This document shows, piece by piece, positions 46,287 through 57,588 of a stretch of 64,000 bases of DNA; position 1 is the first letter of the stretch; each line of letters opens with the position of its first letter. The stretch is taken from assembly GCA_963808775.1 (NCBI GenBank), contig CAWEGR010000003.1, forward strand, positions 434,001 to 498,000, read 5' to 3'. The notes below the pieces were generated by a model. The model was not told the DNA's origin. It was given only the letters and a program-made list of their open reading frames with translations, and searched no databases. The position numbers and the translations under genes were made by a program. Origin of the DNA: JACVRW01 sp963808775 (GTDB taxonomy: Bacteria > Actinomycetota > Thermoleophilia > Solirubrobacterales > Thermoleophilaceae).

Positions 46287-46610
46287 ATGGACGCGGTGTT
46301 CAAGGCCCTCGCCGACCCCACTCGACGGGGCCTGCTGGACGCCCTCTTCGACGAGGACGGGCAGACGCTGAGCGCCCTCGAGGCAAGGGTCGACATGACC
46401 CGCTTCGGCGTGATGAAGCATCTGCGCGTACTCGAGGAGGCCGGTCTCGTGACCACGCGCAAGCGGGGCCGCGAGAAGCTCCATTTCCTGAACCCCGTCC
46501 CGATCCGGCTCATCCACGACAGGTGGGTGAGCAAGTACGCCGAGCCCATGGCGGCGACGCTCGCCGGGCTCAAGAAGACCCTGGAGGAAGACGATGGAGA
46601 GGCTGCCTGA
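46287..46610 (+). CDS. ArsR-family repressor
   Basis: 107 residues. Winged-helix pattern FKALADPTRRGLLDALF, LSALEARVDMTRFGVMKHLRVLEEAGLVTTRKRGREKLHFLNP. No Cys metal site is present; it belongs to the group that is paired with SRPBCC (AHSA1) proteins, as here. The operator in its own promoter suggests autorepression. The 3' end overlaps the SRPBCC gene by 17 bp. Confidence 0.9.
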   Translation: MDAVFKALADPTRRGLLDALFDEDGQTLSALEARVDMTRFGVMKHLRVLEEAGLVTTRKRGREKLHFLNPVPIRLIHDRWVSKYAEPMAATLAGLKKTLEEDDGEAA

Positions 46611-47094
46611 GGCAGGATTCCAGCTCGCGGACGGCGACACGGTCGCCGTGTTCGAGGTGTTCATCAAGACGACCCCGGAGCGGCTCTGGGAGGCGATCAC
46701 GGACCCGAAGCTGCGCGCGCGCTACAGCTTCGGCGTGGAGACCCACTCCGACTGGACGCCGGGCTCCGAGTACACGGCCGGGGTCCCCGGCGTGGTCGAG
46801 ATCGGCGCCGGCGAGAACCTCGAGGTCGACCCGCCCCGGCGGCTCGTGCAGAGCTTCACGGCGCTCTGGAGCGACGAGGTGAAGAGCCACGGTCCGTCGC
46901 GGGTCACCTGGGAGATCGAGCAGGTCGCGGACGCATGCCGGCTGACGGTCGTGCATGACGAGCTGCGCCCCGGGGCGAACCCCGAGCTCTACGGCGGCTG
47001 GCCGATGATCCTGTCCGGCCTGAAGACGCTGCTCGAGACGGGCGAGAACCTCACGACGCCCGGCTCCCTGCGCTACTCGGAGGCGCCTGCCTGA
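46594..47094 (+). CDS. SRPBCC/AHSA1-domain protein
   Basis: 166 residues. AHSA1-like start (VAVFEVFIKTTPERLWEAITDPKLRARYSFGVE), DPPRRLVQSFTALWSDEV, RVTWEIEQVADACRLTVVHDELRPG and GWPMILSGLKTLLETGE. It is a hydrophobic-pocket fold with unknown ligand. Co-regulated with the upstream ArsR gene. The last 22 bp overlap the convergent cyclase gene. Confidence 0.87.
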   Translation: MERLPEAGFQLADGDTVAVFEVFIKTTPERLWEAITDPKLRARYSFGVETHSDWTPGSEYTAGVPGVVEIGAGENLEVDPPRRLVQSFTALWSDEVKSHGPSRVTWEIEQVADACRLTVVHDELRPGANPELYGGWPMILSGLKTLLETGENLTTPGSLRYSEAPA

Positions 47095-47753
47095 GCGTAG
47101 GCGTCCGGATCGCCCGCGAACCGCCCGGCACACTCGAGCGAGCAGAACCGGTACACCGTTCCACGGTGCCGGAGACTGCCGGCCGCCTGGCTCTCCTCGA
47201 CGAGCATGTGGCAGACCGGATCGAGCTGGTGCGGTTCGCGGGCGGCGTTCGCCGGGACGGCGGCGAACAGCTCGACCGGTCCCGGGACGTTGCGCACCCG
47301 GTGCTCGCCTCGGTGCTCGATCCGGACCGCCGGCAGGCGCTCGGCGTGCTCGCGGACGACGGCCGTGACGAGCACCTCGCCACCCGCCGCGAGCCCTGCC
47401 ACCCGGGCTGCGAGGTTGACCGTGGCGCCGAACCAGTCGCCCTCGCGGGCCACGGCCGGACCGTGGTGCATGCCGACCCTGACCGCCGGGAAGCCGTGTC
47501 CCGAGATCACGTCATGGGCGGCGATCAGCCCGAGCTCGACAGCCTGCGATGGATCCCGGTGACGAACCATCACGGCGTCGCCGATCGTCTTCACCACCTC
47601 GCCGCCGCGCGCGTTCGTGATGTCGGACAGCTCGCGGCAGAACTCGATCGCGAGCTCGCTCGCGTCGTCGTCGCCGTGCGCCTCCGTGAGCGCGGTGTAG
47701 CCGGCGATGTCAGCGAACAGGAACGTCCCGATCTCAGCCTGGGCTGAAGCCAC
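47073..47753 (-). CDS. Class III adenylate/guanylate cyclase fused to a YHS domain
   Basis: 226 residues from the GTG at 47753 (an in-frame start at 47822 adds a basic tail). The cyclase domain has both metal Asp regions (FLFADIAGYTALTEAHG and GGEVVKTIGDAVM). It also has the substrate-specifying Lys of VVKTIGD and the transition-state Asn and Arg in GATVNLAARV, so it should be active. A YHS domain closes the protein (LDPVCHMLVEES, YRFCSLECAGRF). The single chain probably works as a homodimer. A metal- or thiol-controlled cyclase is my inference. Confidence 0.85.
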   Translation of the reverse strand: MASAQAEIGTFLFADIAGYTALTEAHGDDDASELAIEFCRELSDITNARGGEVVKTIGDAVMVRHRDPSQAVELGLIAAHDVISGHGFPAVRVGMHHGPAVAREGDWFGATVNLAARVAGLAAGGEVLVTAVVREHAERLPAVRIEHRGEHRVRNVPGPVELFAAVPANAAREPHQLDPVCHMLVEESQAAGSLRHRGTVYRFCSLECAGRFAGDPDAYAQAGASE

Positions 47754-47910
47754 GCGACCACGGTAGCGGCGGGACGGCCGCGGGGCCGCTGCGGTCTTGT
47801 ACGGAGGGCGCCGCGTGACCACCCGCGACCAGACGCGTAGGTCGTGCCGATGTGGGATGCCCCCGCAAATCCGATCCTTCGGAGGACCGATGAACCGGAG
47901 GAGGAGTGCA

Positions 47911-48472
47911 ATGAAGAAGCTTTACATCTACGCCGGGATCGCCGCGAGCTGCCTGATGATCGCCGTGGGGATCGGTGCTGTCGTGATGGGCTTCGAGGGC
48001 CGCTCGACGGTCCGCGACGAGCTCGCCCGCGAGCAGATCGTCGGAACGCCCGACATGAAGGGCGTCGCCAACGAGAAGATCGACACGGGCAGCGAGGCGC
48101 GTGATTTCGCCGCCGGGATGCGGGAGCACACGCTCGCCGCAACCCAGGGTCAGACCTATGCCGAGATGGCCCGCTTCCTCGACGAGAACGGCAAGCCGAC
48201 GGCCGACGAGGAGAAGGCCGCCGTCGATCCGAAGTCCGGTGAGCCGGTCAGCAACCCGGCCCGCGAGATCTGGGTCACCGAGACCGCTCTCGCGAGTGCC
48301 CTGAACACCTCATACTTCGCCGAGAACGTCGCGAACTTCGCGATCGTGGTGGGCTTTGCCCTTCTGCTCTCGGGGATCGGCTTCCTCGTCCTGACGCTGC
48401 GGCTCCCGTGGCGCCCGGAGGAGACGGAGACCGAGACCGACCCCGGTGAGCCGGCCCGCGCTGGCGAACTGA
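47911..48472 (+). CDS. Two-helix membrane protein, probable frameshift before the stop
   Basis: ATG at 47911 follows GGAGGAGG (a second start at 47890 also has a GGAGG). A membrane helix (YIYAGIAASCLMIAVGIGAVVMG), a soluble middle of about 100 residues (RDELAREQIVGTPDMKG, EHTLAATQGQTYAEMARFL) and a second helix (FAIVVGFALLLSGIGFLVLTL) are followed by an acidic tail. The frame as written runs on through the terminator hairpin to 48897, which is implausible; a TGA one frame away at 48470 just before the hairpin is the likely true end. Family not recognised. Confidence 0.65.
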
Positions 48473-48493
48473 GTTCAGCCCCCGTTCGGCTTC

Positions 48494-48527
48494 GAGCCCC
48501 CGTCCCGGTCCGCCGGGGCGGGGGCTC
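48494..48527 (+). terminator. 15-bp hairpin with TCCG loop
   Basis: GAGCCCCCGTCCCGG pairs with CCGGGGCGGGGGCTC (one G-T pair) around a four-base TCCG loop of the stable UNCG type. It sits between the membrane protein gene and the MmgE/PrpD gene. There is no T run after it. Confidence 0.7.
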
Positions 48528-48556
48528 TCGCCGTTCTGGGCGATACTGGCGACCAG

Positions 48557-49921
48557 GTGCCCGTCGCCGAAACCCTCGCCAGCTTCGCCCTCGACCTCGA
48601 CGGCGCGGCGATCCCCGCGCGCGTTCGCGAGCGCGCCCGCGAGCACGTGACCGACACGCTCGGCTGCGGTCTCGCGGCGGTCGGTCTCGGGGCCGGAGCC
48701 TCGGCCACGCGCGTGGCCCTCGACCAGGGCGGCCGGCCCGAGGCGTCCGTGCTCGGCGAGGAAACGCTCGTCCCGGCCGCCGCGGCCGCGCTCGCGAACG
48801 GCACGCGCTGCCACGCGCTCGACTTCGACGACACGCACGAGGCGGGCATCTGCCACTCGAGCACCGTTGTCGCGCCCGCCGCACTCGCCGCCGGTGAGGC
48901 CGCCGGCCGCAGCGGTGCGGACGTCCTGACGGCCTACGTCGCGGGCACCGAGGTGGCGCTCAGGGTGGCGATCTCGATGGCCGACGCCCTCTATGAGCGC
49001 GGCTTCCACCCCACGCCCGTGGCCGGCGCCTTCGGCGCCGCGGCGGCGAGCGCGCGGCTGCTGGGCCTCGACCGCGCGGCCACGGCGAATGCCCTCGGAG
49101 TGGTCGGCAGCTTCGCCGCGGGGTTGCTCGAGTTCCTCGGCGACGGTTCAGACACGAAGCCGCTGCACGCGGGCTGGGCGGCACACGCGGGCCTGCAGGC
49201 GGCGGCGCTCGCCCGGGCGGGAGCCACGGGCCCCGTGACCGTCCTCGAGGGACGCTTCGGCGTGCTCGCCTCTCATGGCGCCGACCCCGGCCGCGCCGCC
49301 GCGATCACCGCCGGGCTCGGCGAGACGTGGGAGCTCGAGCAGCTCGCGATCAAGCCCTTCCCCGCCTGCCACTTCCTGCACGCGAGCGCCTGGGCGGCCG
49401 GCGAGCTCGTGGACGAGCACCGCCTGGGGCCCGACGACCTCAGCGAGGTGGTGGTGCGGGTCCCGCCGGAGGGCGCCCGGCTCGTGCTCGAGCCGCTCGA
49501 CGTCAAGCTGACCCCGCGCACGCCCTACGACGCGAAGTTCAGCCTCCCCTTCGCGCTCGCGCACCGGGTGGTGCATGGCCGCCTCGACCTCGAGTCATTC
49601 ACCCCGGACGCGATCGCCGACCCCGCGGTGCTCGCGCTCGCGAGCCGGGTGCGCCCGGAGCCGTTCGAGGGCGAGCCGCCGTCGCGCTTCGCGGGCGGCA
49701 CGCGGGTCGTGACGGGCGACGGCCGCTCGCTCGACCGGCTCGTGCCGCACTCGCCGGGCACGCCCGGCAACCCGCTCGGAGAGAGCGATGTCGCGGCGAA
49801 GTTCAGAGCGTGCGCGGGCCTCGCGCTCGAGGCGGATGCCCTCGACTCGCTCGAGGCGGCGCTCGCGGCCCTCGACGGACCGGCCCCCGTCGGTGCGCTG
49901 AGGGCCGCCGTGGCCGCCTGA
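48557..49921 (+). CDS. MmgE/PrpD family protein
   Basis: 454 residues from a GTG. ARVRERAREHVTDTLGCGLAAVGLG, LANGTRCHALDFDDTHEAGICHSSTVVAPAALAAGE, GFHPTPVAGAFGAAAASARLLGLD and IKPFPACHFLHASAWAAGEL are family hallmarks. Members include 2-methylcitrate dehydratase, cis-aconitate decarboxylase and others; the substrate here is unknown because no propionate or aconitate genes are nearby. Intact and of normal length. Confidence 0.88.
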   Translation: MPVAETLASFALDLDGAAIPARVRERAREHVTDTLGCGLAAVGLGAGASATRVALDQGGRPEASVLGEETLVPAAAAALANGTRCHALDFDDTHEAGICHSSTVVAPAALAAGEAAGRSGADVLTAYVAGTEVALRVAISMADALYERGFHPTPVAGAFGAAAASARLLGLDRAATANALGVVGSFAAGLLEFLGDGSDTKPLHAGWAAHAGLQAAALARAGATGPVTVLEGRFGVLASHGADPGRAAAITAGLGETWELEQLAIKPFPACHFLHASAWAAGELVDEHRLGPDDLSEVVVRVPPEGARLVLEPLDVKLTPRTPYDAKFSLPFALAHRVVHGRLDLESFTPDAIADPAVLALASRVRPEPFEGEPPSRFAGGTRVVTGDGRSLDRLVPHSPGTPGNPLGESDVAAKFRACAGLALEADALDSLEAALAALDGPAPVGALRAAVAA

Positions 49922-49958
49922 GCTCAGCTACTCGGGCGCGGCGAGCATCGGCCCGCAC

Positions 49959-52900
49959 TCAGCGATGCAGGCGCAGAGTGCTTGTGACGGCGGACTCGGC
50001 GCCGTCCTCCCCGCGCGCGGTGAGCACGAGTGCCGCCCTGAGACGCTCGAGGCGCAGCAGGCTCGACCGTCGCGCGGCAGGGACGCTCAGGACGAGATTC
50101 TTTGTGCTGCGAACGCCGCTGAGGACTCCGCTCGCGATCGTCCGTCCCCCTCTACGCAGGGAGCCGGCGACACGGCTCGTCTCGGAGGTCGCCACGAACA
50201 GCGCGTGACCGCGGCGCACGACTCGCTCGAGCCGCCCGTTGCGCAGGCTGACCGTCCCCCTGAGCGAGGCGTGCTCGTCACCCTGATCGAGCCGCACGCG
50301 CAGCAGCACCCTCGCTCCGCTCGCGCTTGCGAGCGCCCGCCGCATCGCCGGGCGCAGCCGGACGGACATCCGCTTCTGGCCCGGGCCGGCGAGCGTCGTC
50401 GACGACCTGCCGATCAGCACGCTGGACAGCCCGACGCGCCGCGCGCCGGACGCGCTGATCGTGAGCCGCGCCCGCGCGCTGCAAGCGGCCGCGCACGAGA
50501 GGAGCACGGGCAGCCCGCCTCTCCTCACCGCGCCGAGCTCCTCGATCCTCGACACGGCGATCAGGCCCGGGGCGCTCGCCGGCGGGCGCCGGCGCCGACG
50601 CGACCGTGAAGCCGGCCGGAGCGCTGCTGCCCGCGTTGCCGGCGGAGTCGAGCTGGCCCACCACCGCGGTCCACTGGCCGTCGGCGAGGCGCGGGGTGTC
50701 GGCGGCGAATGCACCGCTCGCGGCGGCCACCGGGAGCACGAGGCTGTGGGCGGGGAGGCCGCCGACGAGCGAGCCGCGGTAGAGCCTCACGACCACGGTC
50801 GGCTCGTCGCCGTCCGACGTGCCCGCGACCCCCGCGACGCGCGGCGTGCTGTCGCTCGTGGTCGAGCCACGTCCCGGGGCGCGCAGGTCCACGACGGGCG
50901 CCTCGTCGTCGTCCACCACCGTGAACGTGCGGGTCTGCTGGCCGGGGTTTCCGGCCTGGTCGACCTGGCGGGCGCGGACCGTGTACTGGCCGAGCGCGAG
51001 CGCCGGCGACACCTGGACCGCCCAGTTGCCCTGCCCGTCCCCTGTCACGTTGTGCGTCTGGGCCGGCGACCCGCTGGCGTTCGCCCCCGCGAACAGCTCG
51101 ACGGTCACGGCCAGGGTGTCGCCCGCCTGCCGCGCGACGGTGCCGCGCAGGATCGGCGTGCGGTCCTTCGTCGGCGAGACCGGGACCGGTGACCTGCGGC
51201 TGCGGCCCGACGTTGTCGACCGTGAAGCTGTGGGTGGCGGGCGTCGGGTCGACGTTCCCCGCGAGGTCCTCGGCGCGCACCCTGAACGTGTGCGGGCCCT
51301 CGCCGACGTCGCTGTAGGACATCGCGGAGGTGCACTCGCTGAACGCCTCGCCGTCGAGCGAGCACTCGAAGCGCAGGACGGCCGAGTCGCTCGAGAAGCT
51401 GAAGCTCGGGTCGTCGCTCGCGACGAAGGCGGCGGGCCCGCTGTCGATCATCGTCTGGGGCGGGACGGTGTCGACCTGCCAGACGTGCGGGATCTCGGCG
51501 CTCTCGTTGCCGGAGCCGTCGATCGCCTGGATGCTGAACGTGTGCTGCGCCGTCGGGAAGGCCGTTCAGCACCTGCGGCGACGTGCACGCCGTAGTACGC
51601 GCCGCCGTCGAGACGGCACTCGAAGCGCGCGTCCGAGTCGGGCGACTCGAAGGCGAAGGTCGCGCTGGCGTCGTCGGGCGAGCCCGGGAACGCTGTGCGT
51701 TGGAGCGCCGGCGCGGTCAGGTCGAAGTCGCACAGGGCCCGGCGGCTGATGGCGCTCCAGGCGGTCAGCGTGCCCGCGTTACCGGCGAGGAGGTCGCGGA
51801 CGCGCAGCGTCCAGGTGCCGCGGCGGTCCTTGCCGTCGAAGCGCGAGAGCTGGTCTCCCTGGGGCCTGTAGGCCCGACCCGCGACGGGCCCGGTCGACGG
51901 GATCGTGCCGCCGGCCTCGTCGTCGAAGGTCACATTCGTGAAGTTGTCCGCGCTGTTGTCGGGACCGCCCGGGTGGCGAGCGAGCGTCACCGTCGTACCG
52001 TCGGGGCCGGTGAGGGAGATCGCCAGATCGCCCACCCACGGGTGGGTGATGCCGCCGATCCGCACGTTCAGGTCCCTGATCCGTCCGCGCGTCGTCACGC
52101 TGAGCGCCGAGGCGACCCCGACCGGGTTGTTGTCCGGGATCGCCTTCGGCACCTCGGGCCCGACGGCACTCGAGGTCAGCGTCGCGCCGCCCTCGCCGGT
52201 CGGGATGACGATCGGCAGCTCCTGCTGCTCGCCGCTCGCCGTCATCGTCAGCGTCGCCGTGGCGTCGCTGCCGCAGGGCGCCGCGGCGGAGTAGGTGGCC
52301 CCGTAGTCGTTCCCCGCCGCCTCGGCGGAGTCCGGAGCGATGTCCGGGAAACCCGAGCTGCCGGGCGGGTCGAAGCTGAGCCCGTCGCCGTCGCCGACCG
52401 CGCCGCTGACGTCGACCGCGACAGTCCGTGCCGCTGTTGCGCACGACCGGCGTGAGGTCAACCGCTTCGCCGGACTCGAGCACGGAGTCGTTGTCCCCGC
52501 CCGCGCCGCCGTCGGAGACGCTCACGGACTGCGTCGACAGCACCGGGGCGTCGACCTCGTCCGCGTTCGAGACGACGAGCGCGAAGTCCTGGTCGGTCGG
52601 GTCGCCGTTGCCGGGCACGCCGTCGCCGCCGACCGATGTGCCGCCGACCTCGACCGAGATCCGCCCAACGAGGCCGGCCGGCAGCACGACGCCCTCCACG
52701 TTGTTGCGCGGATCGGCCGCACCGCCCGGGATCGAGACGCCGCCGTCCATCACGTTGCCGCGGTAGGTGCGGCCGCCGGCGACCACCGTCAGGTCGAGGT
52801 CGTTGACGAAGGCGTCGCCGCCGGTTGTCGCCGGCACGGCGTCGGTCCAGGCGAGCGTGACCCGCACGGGAGCGCCCGGGGACGCCACGGCGTAGGAGTG

Positions 52901-54961
52901 GAACTCGCTCTGCCCGGAGTTCGTGATCAGCTCGGTCTGGTCGAGGTACTCGCGCTGCGTGTTGCCGAAGGCCCGCGACAGGTCTGGCCGGCCCCAGCCG
53001 GCCTCCATGCTCGGTGCGCCCGGAAGCGTCCCGCCCTTGCCGTCGACCGCGCCGGCGAGATCCGTCGCGCCGTCGATCAGGATCGCCTTGGTGAGCGCGG
53101 GCGAGGGCGGGCTGTCATCGCCGGGCCCGCGGGCGTACCAGTCGCGTATGAGCGCGGCCGCCCCCGACACCACCGGCGCGGCCTGCGAGGTGCCGGTGAC
53201 GAGGTTGTAGAACGTGCCCGACGGGAAGATCGGGTTGCAGATCATCGCCGGGGTCAGGGTGGTCCCGTTGAAGTAGGCGTCGTGCCGCGGCCGCGCGCCC
53301 ACCACGTGGGTGCCGGGCGCGACGAGATCCGGCTTCTGGCGGAGGTCCTCCGTGGGCCCGCGGCTCGAGAACGCGGCCACGTGATCGGCATTGTCCGCCG
53401 CGGAGGACGCGTACCCGCAGCCGTCCGTGAAGCCGGGGCGGACGTTCTCGGAGGCGCCCACCGTGATCACGTTCTTCGCGGTTCCGGGGGGTGTGACGGA
53501 CCTGTAGCCGCTATTGCCCTCGTTGCCCGCGGACACCACCTCGACGAGCTGCTGGTTGCCGCCGGCGCGTTCCCGGGATCGTCCGGGCGCAGCGGGTCCG
53601 CGTCGCGCACGAGCGCGTCGAGCTCCCGGGCCTCGGGGCTGTAGTAGCCGGGGGACGAATCGTCGCCCCAGGAGTGGTTCGAGATCCGCGCTCCGCTGCG
53701 GTGAGCCGTGGCGGCTATCTCGGTCAGCGAGGTAGCGATGAATCCGCCGGCGCACCCGAACAGCTTCGACGAGCCGAGCTTGACCCGTGGCGCCACGCCG
53801 AGCCCGTAGTTGAAGCCCGTGCTGTCGTTCGTGCCGTTCGAGCTGCCGCCGGCCGCGTTGTACCCGGCGAGGATCGAGGCGACGTTCGTGCCGTGCCCCC
53901 AGCAGTCGTCGTTCGCCTTGTCGCGGGGCGGCGTGGTGGCGGGGCCGTCGGCCGACGCATCCCCGTCCGGGGACCAGTCGCGGACGTACGCGACGCGTGA
54001 GCCCTGCGCCTTCGTCCCGTTCACGTAGAAGTCGGGATGGGCGGGCGCCGTCGAGCCGTCGTCGAGCCCCGTGTCCTCCACGTCGACGACGAAGTCGAAG
54101 CGTGCCGGCGCCGAAGCCCTCGCTCGTCAACCAGTTGAGATAGCTGGGCGTCGTGGGGATGCCGGCGCTCAGGTTCCCCGCCGCGATCTGGGAGACGCGC
54201 TCGTCGTGGGGCACCGGGGTCGCGTAGCGGCCGATCGCCACCACCGCGGGATCCCCGGCCAGGTCGGCCGCGTCCGACGCTCCGAGGCGCAGGTACTGCG
54301 TCGCGACCCCTCGCACCGTCGAGGTGTCCCTCAGGCGCCGTCCCGCGGCATCGGCCGCCGCGCGAGCGTCCGCCCCGGCGTCGCCGGCCACCGTCTGGAC
54401 CGTGACGTCGCCGGAGGGCGGCGCCGCGCCCTCGTACTTGTCCGCCGCCTCGATCGGGATCACCGCGCGCACCTCGACGTGGGTGCCCACGAGGTCGGCA
54501 AGCCGCTCGATGGCCTCGCCCGTGGCGTGGACGATGTAGCCGTTCTGGGCCACGTACCCGACGACCTGGCCGCCGGTGCCGTTCAGGCGCTGGAACCAGG
54601 CGTCCTTGACCGGTCCGGCGAACTGGACGAGCACGAGCTCCTCGTCGCCGTGACGAGGCTTCTTCTTCGAGGCCAGCGTCTCGCGGTCCGCAGGGTCCAC
54701 GAGCTTCCCGCCGAGGCGCACGTGGCGCATGTCGTCGCGACGCTTGGCACCCGCCCCGCGCAGCTCCTCCTCATCGGAGCCCCGCGCCTCGACGAGCGTG
54801 AAATCGCCGTAGCGCGCGACGGTGCGAACGTCCGATTCGGCGAGAGCGCGAACCCCGTCGGCGTCGTTCGGGACGACGAGCAGATGCGGCGAGGGATCGG
54901 GCGCCGGGTTCTCGGCACCCACGAGCGGGGTGGCTGCGACGAGACCGCCGAGGGCGGCCAC
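49959..54961 (-). CDS. Very large secreted subtilase (S8) with P domain and Ig-like modules, at least six frameshifts
   Basis: Pieces in order on the minus strand give one protein of about 1,660 residues. A secretion signal begins near 54961 (the true start may lie slightly upstream) and is followed by a propeptide of about 260 residues. The subtilase domain has Asp in VEDTGLDDG, His in CWGHGTNVASILAG and Ser in VTGTSQAAPVVSGAAAL. Then comes a beta domain with a proprotein-convertase P-like module (IRDLNVRIGGITHPWVGDL, SLTGPDG), Ig-like repeats (FECSLDGEAFSEC, GPHTFRVRAEDLAGNVDPTP) and a basic beta-rich C-terminus. Breaks lie near 54115, 53565, 52435, 51565, 51185 and 50595. Confidence 0.78.
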
Positions 54962-55182
54962 GATGAGAGCCAGACTCCGGTTACGCCAAACCGCGATAGG
55001 GCAGCCCTTTCCGCGCTACCGACCCCGAGGGAGGGTAGCTTCGCGAACCGGCGCCACGGGGGAAGCGGCCGGCGACGGACGCAGTTTCCGCACCTGCGGA
55101 TCATCGGCAGGAGCGCCGAAACCTTTAGCCGCGCAGGGGCGATTCCTCGAAACTTCGTCCAGACGGCCCTCCGGCCGCCACC

Positions 55183-55463
55183 TCAGCGAGCCGGTGTCAG
55201 CTCCGCCGGAACGGTCTGGTCGGCCACCGCCTCGACGACCTCCTCCTCGGCGGGGAGACCCTCCTCGCGGGCGCAGACGACGCGGAACGCGCCGGTTCCC
55301 ATCTCGGGATTGGGGCGGATCGGCAGGCCGCGAATCGAGTCCCAGCCGAGCCGCTCGAGCTCGAACGGATTCATCTCGATCGCGACCGCGGGCCACTCGC
55401 AGGACGCGGCGTGCTGGTCGATCGCCTTGTAGATGGCTTCGAGGTTCTTCGATTCGGTCTTGC

Positions 55464-55467
<4 letters not shown>
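55183..55467 (-). CDS. Conserved small protein of unknown function
   Basis: 94 residues, intact. ATG at 55467 overlaps the stop of the UDP-glucuronate decarboxylase gene (ATGA). A helical start (NLEAIYKAIDQHAASCEWPAVAIEMNPFELERLGW) and a central loop (RGLPIRPNPEMGTGAFRVVC) are followed by an acidic tail. No family is known to me; the coupling suggests a role with sugar metabolism or the neighbouring dehydrogenase. Confidence 0.65.
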
Positions 55468-56414
<947 letters not shown>

Positions 56415-56425
56415 GGACGGGCAGG

Positions 56426-57478
56426 TTATTGCCCGAAGTCGACGACCACCTTGATGTCGTCGCCGCCCTTGTCGAGCGCGTCAGTCCAGTGCTCGAGCGG
56501 CACCCGCCGCGTGATGAGCCTCCCGAGCCACGCGGCATCGGCGGAGCGCAGCGCCTCGACGGCGTGCTCGAAGTGGCGCAGGTTCGCGTTGACCGATCCG
56601 AAGATCACGTCGTTCTCGAGCACCACCTCGTTGTTGAGCGCCCCGATGTCGGTGCGCAGCGCGCGGCTCGGTCCCACACCGGTCAGGCAGACCACGGCGC
56701 CCGGCGCCGTGTCGGTCATCGCTCCGGCCACGAGCTCGGCGACGCCCGTGCACTCGACCACGACGTCCGCCTGCAGCTCCTTCGAGAGGCTGTCGATGTC
56801 GCCGGCGTGATACTCGGCTCCAAGCTCGGCGACGAGCTCCGGCTTCAGGCCCTCGGTGGCGAGATCGAGCACGTGGACCTCGTGGCCGCGCTGCGCGCCG
56901 ATCAGCGCGGCCAGCAGCCCGATCGGCCCCGCGCCGGTCACGAGGGCCCTGTCGCCTCCGCTGCAGGCACGGCCGCGGATGCGTTCGATCTGATCCCACG
57001 CCTTCGCGAGGACGCTCGCGGGCTCCGTGAGCACGCCCAGCTCTCCGAGCTCGCCGGGGATCGGCACGGCGAAGTCCTCCTCGAGCAGGACGAGCTCGGC
57101 CCCGTAGCCGTCGCGGCCCTTGATGCCGCGCTCGGTGTAGAGCCCGTTGCGGCACATGTCCCACTCGCCGCGCGCGCAGCAGGCGCACGGGACGGGGTCC
57201 GGGCGCCGCACGACCGCGGCCACGAGCTCTCCGGGCTCGAAGCTCGAACCCTCCCCGGCCGACCGCACACGTGCCAGGAGCTCGTGGCCGAGCACGAGCC
57301 GCTCCGCCCCCTCGGGAGCCTCCCCATGGTCGCCGGCGAGGATCTCGCGATCCGTCCCGCAGACGCCCAGCAGCAGCGGCTCCACGAGCAGCTCCCCGCG
57401 CGACGGCGCGGGCGGGTCCGGCAGCTCTGAGAGCTCCGCGCTTCCCTGCCGCCCCGGGATCACCGTCATCGCCCTCAT
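56426..57478 (-). CDS. Zinc-dependent glucose dehydrogenase-like MDR enzyme
   Basis: 350 residues. Catalytic zinc ligands in VCGTDREI and LGHELLARV, structural zinc cysteines in CACCARGEWDMC, NAD(P) motif VTGAGPIGLLAALIGAQRG and the late NANLRHFEHAVEAL found in archaeal and actinobacterial glucose 1-dehydrogenases. It would oxidise glucose or a related aldose to the lactone. Operon with UDP-xylose synthase is likely. Confidence 0.86.
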   Translation of the reverse strand: MRAMTVIPGRQGSAELSELPDPPAPSRGELLVEPLLLGVCGTDREILAGDHGEAPEGAERLVLGHELLARVRSAGEGSSFEPGELVAAVVRRPDPVPCACCARGEWDMCRNGLYTERGIKGRDGYGAELVLLEEDFAVPIPGELGELGVLTEPASVLAKAWDQIERIRGRACSGGDRALVTGAGPIGLLAALIGAQRGHEVHVLDLATEGLKPELVAELGAEYHAGDIDSLSKELQADVVVECTGVAELVAGAMTDTAPGAVVCLTGVGPSRALRTDIGALNNEVVLENDVIFGSVNANLRHFEHAVEALRSADAAWLGRLITRRVPLEHWTDALDKGGDDIKVVVDFGQ

Positions 57479-57531
57479 GCGAGGCGGTTACCCCGCGGAC
57501 GGCATGCCGTCACAACGGATCCGGAAACGGA

Positions 57532-57562
57532 GAGGGCGGGACGCCCCACGCGTCCCGCCCTC
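57532..57562 (-). terminator. 12-bp GC hairpin after the cupredoxin gene
   Basis: GAGGGCGGGACG pairs perfectly with CGTCCCGCCCTC around a seven-base loop, 26 bp past the stop of the NirK-like gene. No T tract, but position and symmetry fit a terminator. Confidence 0.7.
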
Positions 57563-57588
57563 GATCCGCTCCTGGAACCTCCTGAGGC

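Noticed and set aside
48472..48897. C-terminal extension of the two-helix membrane protein over the hairpin and into the MmgE/PrpD gene
   Set aside because: The extension is Arg/Pro-rich shadow sequence overlapping a strong hairpin and 340 bp of a well-supported gene; a stop one frame away fits better.
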